Counted from the first letter of the stretch, positions 1-7,894 are shown. The stretch: 64,000 nt of DNA from Dyella telluris (GCF_014297575.1 NZ_CP060412.1:124001-188000); one strand, 5' to 3'. Notes: generated by a model not told the origin, from the letters alone. Program-made: numbers and translations.

Positions 1-42
1 TGATCAGCCAATGTCACGTCATGGAAAACGTGACAAGTTGGC

Positions 43-714
43 TTACCAGAGACCCTGCAGTGGGTTGACGATCACTTCGACCACCTCGGGCTCATTGAGG
101 TAGCCAGGCCATGCCTTCCCACCCATGCTGTAGACCCGTTGGAGCACTGCTCGGGCGTCGCCATACCCAGTTGGGTTGCTCTCGACTTGCTTCATCAGTT
201 TCTTGTTGTGGATCTGACGGGTCTCAAACTTGATGACGGGTGCCTCTACCACCGTGCAGAACGCAATGTCCTGGCCCGTGTGGTAATGCCGGTAGACCAT
301 CAGCCCACCGCCAGGGCTCGTGTAGACCGTATCGAACCCTCGACCGCGAATGTACTTCTCCAGGTTCAGCCACTTCGCCTCACCGAACTGGATCGTCACG
401 TCGTCCGGCCTGGCCTTTGGGGCTCGGAGGAACGCTGGCATCGTCTGCCTGCCCAACTGGTAGACGCGAGCAAGCACAACACGGATGTCGTCGTGCTTCT
501 CCGGGTCTCGCTCGATCAGGGACATGGTGTTCCCGTTGGCGACATCCCGGTGGTCGAACTTCATCAGCGGGAAGTCGATCTTGAACCTGATCGCGAGACC
601 CAGCTCAAGGTGACGATAGACGTTGGAGTCAATCGTCACTCCTTCCAGGGCGAACCCTTTCGCGGCAAGGAGCTTCTCGATCAGTGCCCACTCATCTTGG
701 CCCAGGTGCAGCAT
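43..714 (-). CDS. Hypothetical protein, two-repeat member of the NPLxGxW family
   Basis: Unknown function, 223 aa. It contains an internal duplication: residues about 2-97 and 107-208 share the layout W-x-x-[IL]-E-K...G-F, a beta-rich middle, then a helix ending in RVY plus an aromatic/Pro-rich end (MPAFL versus WPGYL). It ends NPLQGLW, a C-terminal signature shared with the four genes upstream. The ATG overlaps the stop of the previous gene (TGATG), with a GAGGGG ribosome site eight bases upstream inside that gene's coding end. It is the last gene of the array seen here. Confidence 0.8.
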   Translation of the reverse strand: MLHLGQDEWALIEKLLAAKGFALEGVTIDSNVYRHLELGLAIRFKIDFPLMKFDHRDVANGNTMSLIERDPEKHDDIRVVLARVYQLGRQTMPAFLRAPKARPDDVTIQFGEAKWLNLEKYIRGRGFDTVYTSPGGGLMVYRHYHTGQDIAFCTVVEAPVIKFETRQIHNKKLMKQVESNPTGYGDARAVLQRVYSMGGKAWPGYLNEPEVVEVIVNPLQGLW

Positions 715-1199
715 CACCAGCGCCCCTCGCTCGGGTTGTCGGTCGGCTTGGGCTTCTTGAAGACGATCCTCTGGTTCTGCTCGCGATACATCCGACGTTT
801 GTAGCGCTCCGCTTCCGTCAGCTTGGACTTGGGCTCATAGAGCGGCAGGAAGACATTCGGGTCAGCCTCCAGGAACTCCGGAATGGGCAGCTCAGCCTTG
901 CCATACACCCAGCGCAAGGCAGCCTTGGGGTAAAGGAGCGTCTGCAGGCCGTGGGCGTCGTAGACAGCCTCAATAGCCTTGCCATTGGGACCGCCACTGG
1001 TGTCGAAGTAGACCGCGATTGAGTCCGCTGCGTCGATGCGGATCGACTTCAGCTGGATCGTGATGTTGTCGTCCTCGTGAAAGTAGTCCTCGACCACCGA
1101 CATGTTCGGGTGGATCTTGCTCTTCTTCAGGGCGAAGCCGTACTCAGCCAACTTCTCTGCGAGCTGCACCCAGTCGGCGCACATGAACTTGATTACCAT
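714..1199 (-). CDS. Hypothetical protein, NPLxGxW family
   Basis: Unknown function, 161 aa. The first 70 residues follow the same layout as its neighbours (W-V-Q-L-A-E-K-L...YGFAL), and the helix near residue 95 ending ALRWVYGK with IPEFL resembles both repeats of the next gene. The C-terminus is NPSEGRW. It starts at an ATG inside the penultimate codons of the preceding gene (CAATGG), four bases after a GGAGG sequence that also encodes that gene's C-terminal Glu-Gly, so translation is probably coupled. Confidence 0.75.
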   Translation of the reverse strand: MVIKFMCADWVQLAEKLAEYGFALKKSKIHPNMSVVEDYFHEDDNITIQLKSIRIDAADSIAVYFDTSGGPNGKAIEAVYDAHGLQTLLYPKAALRWVYGKAELPIPEFLEADPNVFLPLYEPKSKLTEAERYKRRMYREQNQRIVFKKPKPTDNPSEGRW

Positions 1200-1600
1200 T
1201 GCCCCTCCAGAGGGTTCGTCTCGACAGCCATCGACATCGTTGCGGTGGCGAATTTCATATCGGGTCCATCATCGAGACTGGACTCCCAGGTAGCTTCAAA
1301 GGCCAGGCGACGGACGACTTCAAAGAAGTCCTGGGCGAACTTGTCGTAGGTGTCGCGCTGCTGCGGGAACAGGAGCGTCAGATCGTGCCCGTTGATGCCA
1401 TCGTTGTTGACGACCCGATGTATGACCTCAGCCGTCAGCGACACGCCTTTGAAGCTGCCGTGCTCACGCCGGAAGCTGATCGTTCCAGGCCAATCGGGGC
1501 TGGGCGCGCTCTTGAGGATCGCGAAGTGCGTGTCCTTGCAAGCAGCCTCCAGGTTCTTCCCGTTGATGCGGACTTGGAGCTTCTTGTACTTGATCACCAC
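1193..1600 (-). CDS. Hypothetical protein, NPLxGxW family
   Basis: Unknown function, 135 aa, ending NPLEGQW. It begins MVIKY, almost the same as the next gene's MVIKF, because both starts lie in equivalent overlapping junctions. A GTG at 1600 was chosen because it matches the position of the ATG in the next junction; a second GTG three bases later is equally possible. The body shares a helix near residues 88-100 (FFEVVRRLAF) with the family, but overall similarity is weak. Confidence 0.7.
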   Translation of the reverse strand: MVIKYKKLQVRINGKNLEAACKDTHFAILKSAPSPDWPGTISFRREHGSFKGVSLTAEVIHRVVNNDGINGHDLTLLFPQQRDTYDKFAQDFFEVVRRLAFEATWESSLDDGPDMKFATATMSMAVETNPLEGQW

Positions 1601-2310
1601 TGACCCTCCAGCGGGTTCGTCGGGCGTGCTGGTTCAGCAGGCTTCGCGAAGCCATAGCGCTCGCTGAACCGCTTGACCATTTCAGGGTTACGCTCCATCT
1701 GGTCCAGGCGGGCTTTCAGCTCCTCGACCTCGATCTTCTTCCTCAAGTCTTTCTCGTAAGCCGCCTTCTTGACCGCCTCAATCGAGCCCTCCTCGATCTC
1801 TCCGAACTCGTCGAAGATCATCGAGATACCCTTCATTCCACGGATCTCCGACTTCTTGCTCGGAAGGCCAATGGCTTTCGCAGCCTCTGCCAGCTCGTCG
1901 TAGATCTCCTTGGCCGGCTTGGGCTTGGGCAGATGGGTGGTCTCGTCCTTACCAGGCGAAGCCAGGCCCATCAGCTCGTGAATGCTCTTGCGCTTAGGCA
2001 TAGGAATGCCGGGCGCACCGATCTTGATGAGGGCGTAATCATTCAGCGCCCTGCGCAGATCCCTATCCGGACCCTCGTCGTAGATGTCCGGGTAGTGGAT
2101 GTGCAGATCCCAGTGCTCTGTGTCTCCGCCCATCGCAGCCATTGCTGCCGAGTCGATCCGGATGTTCCGCTTGAACTCACCCGTGAACGTCGCGTAGCGC
2201 ATCTGGATCTGGATGTAGCCGTCGCTCAGCTTCTCCTCCAGGATGTTGAACCCGCACTGATCAACCACAGCGCGCAGCTTCTCAAGGGAAATGTTGTATC
2301 GCGTGGTCAT
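1594..2310 (-). CDS. Hypothetical protein, NPLxGxW family, extended form
   Basis: Unknown function, 238 aa. The N-terminal ~110 residues follow the family layout (LEKLRAVVDQCGF, a beta-rich middle, RRALNDYALIKIG). The remainder is a charged, probably helical extension (E/K-rich, residues about 150-215) not found in the siblings. It ends NPLEGQW. The ATG at 2310 overlaps the upstream stop (TGATG) and has AGGA at good spacing; in-frame TTG and GTG codons just upstream are possible but less likely. Confidence 0.75.
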   Translation of the reverse strand: MTTRYNISLEKLRAVVDQCGFNILEEKLSDGYIQIQMRYATFTGEFKRNIRIDSAAMAAMGGDTEHWDLHIHYPDIYDEGPDRDLRRALNDYALIKIGAPGIPMPKRKSIHELMGLASPGKDETTHLPKPKPAKEIYDELAEAAKAIGLPSKKSEIRGMKGISMIFDEFGEIEEGSIEAVKKAAYEKDLRKKIEVEELKARLDQMERNPEMVKRFSERYGFAKPAEPARPTNPLEGQW

Positions 2311-2699
2311 CACCAACGTCCTGCGAGTGGGTTGGAAAGCATCTCCTGACGGGCGCGCTCAGCTGTCTCTTCCGCGAGCGCAGCAGCCTTCATCTGGAGG
2401 ACTTCTCGGTTCGAATGACTGACGTCCTTCAACTTCGCGACGGCAGTGCGGTAACGGATCGCGTTCGACTTGGGTCCGTCCAGCTCCATCGGGAGGTCAG
2501 CTTCAATGACGGTCTTGCCGTCGTACTCTTCGACGTTTGGCCAGCGGACGTCGATGTACTTGCCGCCATGACTGCCGAAGTTGATGAGGATCTGTGTCGG
2601 ATCGACGTGCTCGTACTGAACCTTGGCCCATCGCAGCACAGTGAGCAGCTGGTCATAGGTGCAGGTGACTGTCGTCCTTTGGTTATGTCGCGCCTTCAT
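2310..2699 (-). CDS. Hypothetical protein, NPLxGxW family
   Basis: Unknown function, 129 aa, ending NPLAGRW. The N-terminal part (YDQLLTVLRWAKVQYEHVD) aligns by layout with the helix-turn start of its siblings. It is the first gene of the five-gene array. Its ATG overlaps the stop of the preceding small gene in an ATGA junction, so it belongs to the operon driven from the dyad promoter at 2906-2921. Confidence 0.75.
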   Translation of the reverse strand: MKARHNQRTTVTCTYDQLLTVLRWAKVQYEHVDPTQILINFGSHGGKYIDVRWPNVEEYDGKTVIEADLPMELDGPKSNAIRYRTAVAKLKDVSHSNREVLQMKAAALAEETAERARQEMLSNPLAGRW

Positions 2700-2881
2700 T
2701 TGCGAGGCGGAACGTATTTCTCGACCACTTCACCGATACGCTGCGTGGTCATGTTGATTTCTACGATCACCCACGGGTATTCGCCCTTGCGCGGACGATA
2801 GGTGTGCTCGGCGGGTTGGATCCAAATGGGAGTGGCGGGACTCCGGACGGAGCTGCCGATAAACATCGCGTGATGGTGCAT
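2696..2881 (-). CDS. Small hypothetical protein, first gene of operon
   Basis: Unknown, 61 aa, starting MHHHAMF. The start is set by a strong GGAGGAGAGA ribosome site just upstream; longer in-frame extensions would run through the promoter dyad. Its stop overlaps the next start (ATGA). Confidence 0.65.
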   Translation of the reverse strand: MHHHAMFIGSSVRSPATPIWIQPAEHTYRPRKGEYPWVIVEINMTTQRIGEVVEKYVPPRK

Positions 2882-2905
2882 GTCTCTCTCCTCCGCAGGG
2901 AGCGC

Positions 2906-2921
2906 GCATGTATGCACATAC
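2906..2921 (-). promoter_or_regulatory. Dyad operator/promoter site 1 (GTATG-N6-CATAC)
   Basis: Reads GCATG-N6-CATAC, one mismatch in the left half. It lies 24 bases upstream of the start at 2881 and probably controls the five-gene NPLxGxW operon. Confidence 0.6.
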
Positions 2922-2939
2922 GCACTCCCCAAGCCAGGT

Positions 2940-3371
2940 TTAGAACGCGGAGGCTTCGATGCGACCACGCGACTCACGACGGATCACGTCGCCCAGGAGC
3001 GTCAGAACGTCCTTGTGCTTGGTGCCCTCGGCATCGTTGAAGTTGATCACTTCGTCCTGGCCGCCCTTCGTGAACTTGGCGACGGCCTTGTCCAGGATGG
3101 ACTCGGCACCATTGGAGCTGTCAGCGTTGTCGCCATACAGTTCGAAGTCGGCGCGACGCAGTGCGCCCACGGTGCAGAAGCACTTCGCGTTCAGCGCTTC
3201 GGAGTGGACGCCGGTGCGACCATTGCCCTTCTTGTCGGTGGCGTAGGAGCCCTTGATCCAACGGGCCGGGTTCTTCAGGATCAGGAATGCGCCGACGAGA
3301 GCCTGGAGCTTGGCGTTCTTGAGCTTCTTCAGCTTGGCGATCTGTTCGGGCTTGAGGATGTTCTTCGACAT
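2940..3371 (-). CDS. DUF6197-like phage protein
   Basis: 143 aa. The layout LQALVGAFLILKNPARWIKGSYATD, then CFCTVGALRRA, then INFNDAEGTKHKDVLTLL resembles the small conserved family annotated as DUF6197 (W-x-x-G, C-x-x-GAL-R, ND-x-x-x-T-H). The function of that family is not known to me. The assignment rests on remembered motif order, not on a search. A purine-rich ribosome site (GAAGAGAG) precedes the ATG. Confidence 0.6.
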   Translation of the reverse strand: MSKNILKPEQIAKLKKLKNAKLQALVGAFLILKNPARWIKGSYATDKKGNGRTGVHSEALNAKCFCTVGALRRADFELYGDNADSSNGAESILDKAVAKFTKGGQDEVINFNDAEGTKHKDVLTLLGDVIRRESRGRIEASAF

Positions 3372-3462
3372 GGTAAAACTCTCTTCTCTTCAGTGATTTA
3401 TGGTTGATGGCTAGTTGAAGGACGCGACACGACCCGCCATCTGGGTCAGCGCGTTGCGGTGG

Positions 3463-3744
3463 TTACTGATACGCATGGCTGCACATCTGCTTGCCATCGG
3501 TGCCCAGGCGTGGTGTCAGGCTCTGTCCGGGGACGGAGATGTACTGGCAGCCGGTCTGCGGGTCGTTGACGATGCGAAAGCCCGCGATTTCGTTCTGGCG
3601 TTCAGCTCGTGCCTTAGCCTGGCGAGCTGCGAAGCCCTTCGGGTCTTTCCACTGCTGGTATTGCGGGATCGCAATGGCAGCCAGGATCGCGATGATCGCC
3701 ACGACGATCATCAGCTCGATGAGGGTGAAGCCTTTCGCCTTCAT
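3463..3744 (-). CDS. Type IV prepilin-like protein
   Basis: 93 aa. It has a textbook class III signal: MKAKG, then FTLIEL with Glu at mature position 5, then a hydrophobic helix ([15 protein letters not shown]). Such a leader would be cut after Gly by the host prepilin peptidase PilD, leaving a methylated Phe. A short C-terminal part has two Cys (TGCQYI and KQMCSH) that could form the disulfide loop usual in pilins. At 93 aa it is shorter than a major pilin. The start overlaps the upstream stop by four bases, so it is built into the phage operon rather than being a stray chromosomal gene. Confidence 0.85.
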   Translation of the reverse strand: MKAKGFTLIELMIVVAIIAILAAIAIPQYQQWKDPKGFAARQAKARAERQNEIAGFRIVNDPQTGCQYISVPGQSLTPRLGTDGKQMCSHAYQ

Positions 3745-4073
3745 GCCTTCACCCGCTTGCCACGGTAGAAGCCAGCCGGGATGCGGCGAGCAACATTTGC
3801 GGGCTGCCAGTGGTATGCGATGCCGTCGATCACGCCGCTCTGACCAGGGAACAGCAGGCCACGGATCTTGTTGTCGTCAGCATCGAACCACTCGGGCGGC
3901 AGGTTGTAGATGCCCAGCTCGCTCTGTGCCGTCGCGATAGCCTGGTTCAGATCGACCCACTCCTCCACCTCGGCGGGGGATTGGTCGCGATCAGCGAGCA
4001 AGTCCGCGATGTACTTGTTGCTCGCCTCGGCTGCCAGGATCAGGCGGATGGCGGTCTGCTTGGAAAGCCTCAC
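3741..4073 (-). CDS. Hypothetical protein
   Basis: 110 aa, unknown. An N-terminal helical half ([16 protein letters not shown]) is followed by a W/P-rich segment ending in basic residues. It overlaps the prepilin-like gene downstream and the 65-aa gene upstream by four bases each. Confidence 0.65.
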   Translation of the reverse strand: MRLSKQTAIRLILAAEASNKYIADLLADRDQSPAEVEEWVDLNQAIATAQSELGIYNLPPEWFDADDNKIRGLLFPGQSGVIDGIAYHWQPANVARRIPAGFYRGKRVKA

Positions 4074-4267
4074 GAAGCGCTCTCCTCACTCAGGACGAAG
4101 GCTTCGACCAGCTCGTCCAGACCTTCCTGATTCGCCAGGAAGTTGATGAAGCGACCCGCGACACCATCGGTGCGCTGAATCACTGCCATCGTGCCAGCAA
4201 CCTTGATCGCCTGGATCTCGGTCAGCTTCACGGTCTTGGTTGCACGAACGCCTTTCGGCATGTCCAT
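4070..4267 (-). CDS. Small hypothetical protein
   Basis: 65 aa, unknown; basic N-terminal third and acidic C-terminus. A GAGAGGAGATGG region supplies the ribosome site. Confidence 0.6.
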   Translation of the reverse strand: MDMPKGVRATKTVKLTEIQAIKVAGTMAVIQRTDGVAGRFINFLANQEGLDELVEAFVLSEESAS

Positions 4268-4275
4268 CTCCTCTC

Positions 4276-4476
4276 TCAGTTCAGGTGGTAGATCGTGTTG
4301 CGGGTCTCAGCGATCTTCTTGGCGAAGTCCACGGAGACAACGGTGCTCGTCCGGATCCACGAGCCGCTGGGGAAGCGGTCGTCTTCGAAGACCCGTCCAT
4401 GCAGAACGTGGTTGACACCGACCCGTTGAAGGGTCCAGTTCTTGATCGTGCGAACGGGCTTAGTGGAGCCGGTCAC
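4276..4476 (-). CDS. Small hypothetical protein with GTG start
   Basis: 66 aa starting VTGSTKPVRTIKNW. The GTG is preferred because AAGGAGA lies just upstream and the overlap with the preceding gene is then 17 bases; a longer reading would run deep inside that gene. Contains a conserved-looking GRVFEDDRFPSGSWIRTS segment typical of small phage proteins; no function known. Confidence 0.6.
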   Translation of the reverse strand: MTGSTKPVRTIKNWTLQRVGVNHVLHGRVFEDDRFPSGSWIRTSTVVSVDFAKKIAETRNTIYHLN

Positions 4477-4747
4477 GCTGGATCTCCTTGATGTAAAGCA
4501 TCGCGTCGTCATAGGCGTCGAGGGCTTCCTCGCTCTTGTCAGCAGCGCGGGCACGACGCAGCGCCTGCAATGCCTGCTCCAGCGTGATCGTGTGCAGGTT
4601 CACTGCGCTCACGATGACCTGGTGGCGTCCGTAGAGGTTCAGCGCGCCAGTGATGACTGCGATGGTTTCGCTATCGAAGTCGCTGGTCTTGATCAGGTCG
4701 CGTGCGCTGTAGGTCGCGGTCTGTTCGAAGTTGTTTGGTAGGCTCAT
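4460..4747 (-). CDS. Hypothetical helical protein
   Basis: 95 aa, unknown, predicted mostly helical (LEQALQALRRARAADKSEEALDAYDDAML). First gene of an operon, 18 bases below the large dyad at 4766-4801. Confidence 0.65.
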   Translation of the reverse strand: MSLPNNFEQTATYSARDLIKTSDFDSETIAVITGALNLYGRHQVIVSAVNLHTITLEQALQALRRARAADKSEEALDAYDDAMLYIKEIQRDRLH

Positions 4748-4765
4748 GTCAGGACTCGGGTTGTC

Positions 4766-4801
4766 GTATGTACGCGCTGCGATATGTCAGCGCGTACATA
4801 C
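4766..4801 (-). promoter_or_regulatory. Extended dyad operator site 2
   Basis: A perfect 14-base inverted repeat, GTATGTACGCGCTG and its complement, separated by 8 bases. The outer ends are the same GTATG/CATAC half-sites found elsewhere, here 36 bases apart overall. A TTAATA hexamer precedes it on the minus strand, giving a promoter for the genes from 4747 downward. Confidence 0.6.
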
Positions 4802-4843
4802 TATTAACGACGCAACAACCCTGCTATGCGTGGGTCGAGGGTC

Positions 4844-5452
4844 TTACGCGGCTTTCTTCGCGGACGCGGTGCGCTTTTCCTTCGCAGTCTTCACCGGGAG
4901 GTTCAGACGAGCGTTGAGGTCCGCGACCTTGCTGACCGGGAGCTGGCGATTGGCAGCCTCCGGAATCTCCACGAAGGGCTTCACTTCCGGCCAGGACTCC
5001 AGGAGTTGCTTGTAGGTGTTGAAGCCGGCCAACGCAGCTTCCACCTCCTGCAACGCCTTCGAGAAGTCCGTCTTGTAATCGCGGTCTTCAGCATCGAGGG
5101 CGTTGCAACGCGCCTCCAGCTTCGCCCCGATGCTCGTCTTCTCCAGGAAGCGGTGGCCGCTGCCATAGTGGGCGTTCACGTTGCCGGGCAAGTAGTCAGC
5201 CAGGGCGTAGTTGTGGGCGTAGCCATTGATGACCACAGACACGTTCGCGGAGACCGGCAGGAAGCCGCTCGGGAGCTGCGACATCAACTTGCGCGTCGCC
5301 TCGGGGTAGATCAGGTTGTAAAGGTCCAGCGCCAACGCATTGCGCTTCGCCTTCAGCTGCTTCGCCGTATCGCCAAAGCGATGGTCCAGCACCTTGCGAG
5401 CGATGTCCTTGCGGACGGAGATGCTCAGCTTGGCGTTCAAGTTCTTGGACAT
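4844..5452 (-). CDS. Hypothetical phage protein, possibly Nmad5-like
   Basis: 202 aa. The N-terminal helix (SVRKDIARKVLDHRFGDTAKQLKAKRNALALDLYNLIYPEATRKLMSQLP is the order of features, residues 10-60) and following beta strands are reminiscent of the family predicted to be linked to nucleotide modification (Nmad5). This is a weak recollection of layout; no catalytic motif is visible. The C-terminus is Lys/Ala-rich (KEKRTASAKKAA). Confidence 0.5.
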   Translation of the reverse strand: MSKNLNAKLSISVRKDIARKVLDHRFGDTAKQLKAKRNALALDLYNLIYPEATRKLMSQLPSGFLPVSANVSVVINGYAHNYALADYLPGNVNAHYGSGHRFLEKTSIGAKLEARCNALDAEDRDYKTDFSKALQEVEAALAGFNTYKQLLESWPEVKPFVEIPEAANRQLPVSKVADLNARLNLPVKTAKEKRTASAKKAA

Positions 5453-5462
5453 AGGTCTCCCC

Positions 5463-5921
5463 TTAGTCGTGGTCGTATTCTTCGACTTCGACGCCTGCCG
5501 AGGTCACGGTGATCTTGGCGTGGCTGCCAAAGATGGCCTGGAGGGTGTCCTCCATCGGGCCGGACGTCAGCAGGTTCTCCAGCTCGTTGAGGGCCAGGTG
5601 GGTATCGGCGCTCACTTCCTCGCACTGGCGGTAGCTGGTCACTTCCAGCCAGCCTTCGCCGTAGTGATGGTTCTCGCGCTCGTCCACGACCGAGTAGTTG
5701 AGGCCGTTCACGCTGAACACGCACTCCTCGCCATCGTTGAAGTACGGCACATACTGGGTCCAGCACAGCGCCTTCACTTCCGGATGGTCAGCGAGGAAGC
5801 CCTGCAGGATGGGGCCGATGCGACCCTGGAGCTTCTCCTGGAGTTCGGCCTGCATGCGAGCCTGTTCGGCCACCAGTGCGCCCACTTCCTTCAGGGCTAC
5901 AGTCTTGATTTCATCCAACAT
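5463..5921 (-). CDS. Conserved phage protein of unknown function
   Basis: 152 aa. It carries WTQYVPYFNDGEECVFSVN, a segment I associate with a widespread small phage protein family without known function. The N-terminus is a helix rich in Glu/Gln. It precedes the Nmad5-like gene by ten bases. Confidence 0.65.
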   Translation of the reverse strand: MLDEIKTVALKEVGALVAEQARMQAELQEKLQGRIGPILQGFLADHPEVKALCWTQYVPYFNDGEECVFSVNGLNYSVVDERENHHYGEGWLEVTSYRQCEEVSADTHLALNELENLLTSGPMEDTLQAIFGSHAKITVTSAGVEVEEYDHD

Positions 5922-5926
5922 ATTCC

Positions 5927-6286
5927 TCAGTCCTCGTCGTGATTGAATGTGATCGCCATGCGGCGCTTTTGTGTGCCACTCATCCAGCCCTCGATAGGCA
6001 TGGTCTTGAGCCAGTCCTCCATCGTCGGGATGAAGCCGAGGTCTTGGATGATGTGTTCCTCTGCGATGTCGCGGGTGGACACCTTCTTGCCATCGGAATT
6101 CGTGATCAACGTGCCAAAGACACGTTCGACCAGGTAGCAGCCCCAGGCGCTGTGCAACATGGCACGATGCCGGACATCGGGGACTGCGATCTTGGAGCTG
6201 TCGATGAACTCATGGATGGGCATGTAGTCCTCGATCTGCCCGCCATACTTCTTCTGGGTGACGCGAGCGTGGAGATGCGGCTTCAC
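5927..6286 (-). CDS. DUF6915-like protein
   Basis: 119 aa. The order H-x-x-x-x-x-K-Y-GG, EDYMPIHEFIDSSK, RHRAMLHSAWGCYLVERVFG, then EEHIIQDLGFIPTMEDWL matches my memory of the DUF6915 family found in phages and bacteria; role unknown. It overlaps the next upstream gene by four bases. Confidence 0.6.
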   Translation of the reverse strand: MKPHLHARVTQKKYGGQIEDYMPIHEFIDSSKIAVPDVRHRAMLHSAWGCYLVERVFGTLITNSDGKKVSTRDIAEEHIIQDLGFIPTMEDWLKTMPIEGWMSGTQKRRMAITFNHDED

Positions 6287-6498
6287 AGCGCCTCCTTCGG
6301 ATCCAACTCGATTTCGTACAGGGTCTTGAGACTGCCTTCCGTCCTGCGACCCGAGAAGGACACCTTCATCCGCTTTGCGGGAGCGCCGGGAGGAAGATCA
6401 ACGATCAGCGGGCGTGTCTTGCGAGGGCAAAGTCCCGCATCCATTCCAAGACCCTTGAATACCTTCACCAGCTGCTTGCGGGTGACGAGGGTCTTCAT
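6283..6498 (-). CDS. Small basic hypothetical protein
   Basis: 71 aa, unknown, basic in its first half. Overlaps both neighbours by four bases (ATGA junctions). Confidence 0.6.
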   Translation of the reverse strand: MKTLVTRKQLVKVFKGLGMDAGLCPRKTRPLIVDLPPGAPAKRMKVSFSGRRTEGSLKTLYEIELDPKEAL

Positions 6499-6728
6499 GC
6501 GCTCACCTGCTTGTTCAGCAGATCCTGCAGGACGCGGCTGCGACGCTTGCTGTAACGGACAGCGATGCGCTGGGCGAACTCGTCAGCGTCCACGGTCTCG
6601 TTGTGCTTGATGAGGTGGCCGTAGTCGCCCAGGAGGAACTGGAGCGTGATCTTGTCCTGCTCCGGCATCTTGGGCAGACCGACCGTGTGGACGCCCTTGT
6701 GGACGCGAGTGATCTGGACCGTGGCCAT
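6495..6728 (-). CDS. Small hypothetical protein
   Basis: 77 aa starting MATVQITRVHKG; the start is fixed by the TAATG overlap with the lipoprotein gene upstream. Mixed alpha/beta, unknown function. Confidence 0.6.
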   Translation of the reverse strand: MATVQITRVHKGVHTVGLPKMPEQDKITLQFLLGDYGHLIKHNETVDADEFAQRIAVRYSKRRSRVLQDLLNKQVSA

Positions 6729-6961
6729 TACTGCTGCCCCTGCGGGGTGAGCCACTGGTCAGCGATGCAGCTGATACCCTCGTTGTGGGCGTAGCAAGTC
6801 ACGCCACGCTTCGTGTCGTGCCACACAGTCGGGGCACCCACGTTCCACTCGACCATGTTGACGTTGTAGGGAACGTCAGCGACTGCGCTCTGGGAGCAAG
6901 CAGTCAGAAACAGGCAATAACCCACCACGAGCGTCAGCGCTCGGCTCAGATAACGGTTCAT
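6728..6961 (-). CDS. Small putative lipoprotein
   Basis: 77 aa. A signal peptide (basic MNRYLSR, hydrophobic LTLVVGYCLF) ends in a lipobox LTAC, so the mature protein would be lipid-anchored at Cys21 or so. The mature part has two further Cys (VTCYAH, ISCIAD) that could pair. The start was chosen for the TCTCTTCTC-type ribosome site (minus strand GAGAAGAGAAT) before MNRYL. Possible superinfection or envelope function is inference. Confidence 0.7.
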   Translation of the reverse strand: MNRYLSRALTLVVGYCLFLTACSQSAVADVPYNVNMVEWNVGAPTVWHDTKRGVTCYAHNEGISCIADQWLTPQGQQ

Positions 6962-7011
6962 TCTCTTCTCTCTGGGTTGAAGCGCTAGCGCGCTTTCTCT
7001 ATGTGCGCACA

Positions 7012-7027
7012 GTATGCGCATACATAC
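7012..7027 (-). promoter_or_regulatory. Dyad operator/promoter site 3
   Basis: GTATGCGCATACATAC, both halves perfect; 50 bases above the lipoprotein start at 6961. Confidence 0.65.
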
Positions 7028-7065
7028 TCGTAATTGCAACAGCTGGCACTAGGCACAAACACTAT

Positions 7066-7365
7066 CTACCTACCCTCCAGAATCCGACGCGATTCGCTGA
7101 TATTGGCCAACACACTCAGCTGGCCGAGGTAACGCTTGACGATCCGCTTGGCACGCTTGAGGTCGTTACCCTCCAGTGCCTCACCCTGCTCGATTCGCTC
7201 GGCATAGTGGGTGATGGGAAGCCTGTGGAAGTGTTCGATCACATCCGTTCGTGCTGCGTCCGGAATCATTTCCTTCCGGGCGTCACGACACAGTGCGAGC
7301 ACTGCCCTTTCCACTGCCCTAGCGTTCGTCTCAAGAAGCTCCAGAACCTTAGCTCGGTCCCACAT
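7066..7365 (-). CDS. Small hypothetical helical protein
   Basis: 99 aa starting MWDRAKVLEL; chosen over an upstream ATG because GAGAGGATC precedes it. Mostly helical and charged; function unknown. Confidence 0.55.
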   Translation of the reverse strand: MWDRAKVLELLETNARAVERAVLALCRDARKEMIPDAARTDVIEHFHRLPITHYAERIEQGEALEGNDLKRAKRIVKRYLGQLSVLANISESRRILEGR

Positions 7366-7468
7366 TTCTCGATCCTCTCTCACCCGCAGCACTCTTGCTG
7401 CGTGCGATCAGTTTCGATGTGGTAGCTACTTCCGAGAACAGCTGGATCGAACGTGCCTGGTCACTGCC

Positions 7469-7894
7469 TCAGCCCTGCCCCACGTCGTACTTCTCAAGGA
7501 AGAGGTTGCAGTTGAAGGCCATCTTGATGAAATAGGCGTCGGTCTTCAGGCGGTTGAGGTGGCCTTCCCAGCGGGCGTCAGTCATCCAGCCAGGTCGTGC
7601 GGCTTCAAGGCCGGCGTGGAACTGCAGGTGCCAGCGCATGTGCTGGGCCAGGTCGAGGGGCTCACCACCATGATATTCGTGGTGATGCACGTCGAAGCGC
7701 CCCTTGTATTCCTCGCCATCGGCAAAGACCACGGTGAAATCGGTCTTGTCGTAGCTGCCGTCCTTGGGTGCGAAGCCGGCGATCTGACGCAGGCGGGCTT
7801 TCGCGTCCTCCCAAGACGTCACCGTCCACGACTTGCCCGCGTAGAAACCCTCGGCGGGTGCAATGACGATGGTCGCCATCTGAATCTTGCTCAC
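7469..7894 (-). CDS. LPD25-like domain protein
   Basis: 141 aa from a GTG that follows a strong AAGGAGGT ribosome site and overlaps the previous stop. The segment WEDAKARLRQIAGFAPKDG, YDKTDFTVVFADGEEYKGRFD, then LAQHMRWH resembles the domain called LPD25, found in large polyvalent proteins and phage or plasmid genes. No biochemical role is known to me. Confidence 0.6.
   Translation of the reverse strand: MSKIQMATIVIAPAEGFYAGKSWTVTSWEDAKARLRQIAGFAPKDGSYDKTDFTVVFADGEEYKGRFDVHHHEYHGGEPLDLAQHMRWHLQFHAGLEAARPGWMTDARWEGHLNRLKTDAYFIKMAFNCNLFLEKYDVGQG

Noticed and set aside
4844..5452. Confident call of a DNA-modification protein
   Set aside because: The resemblance to Nmad5 is only in general layout; kept as tentative.
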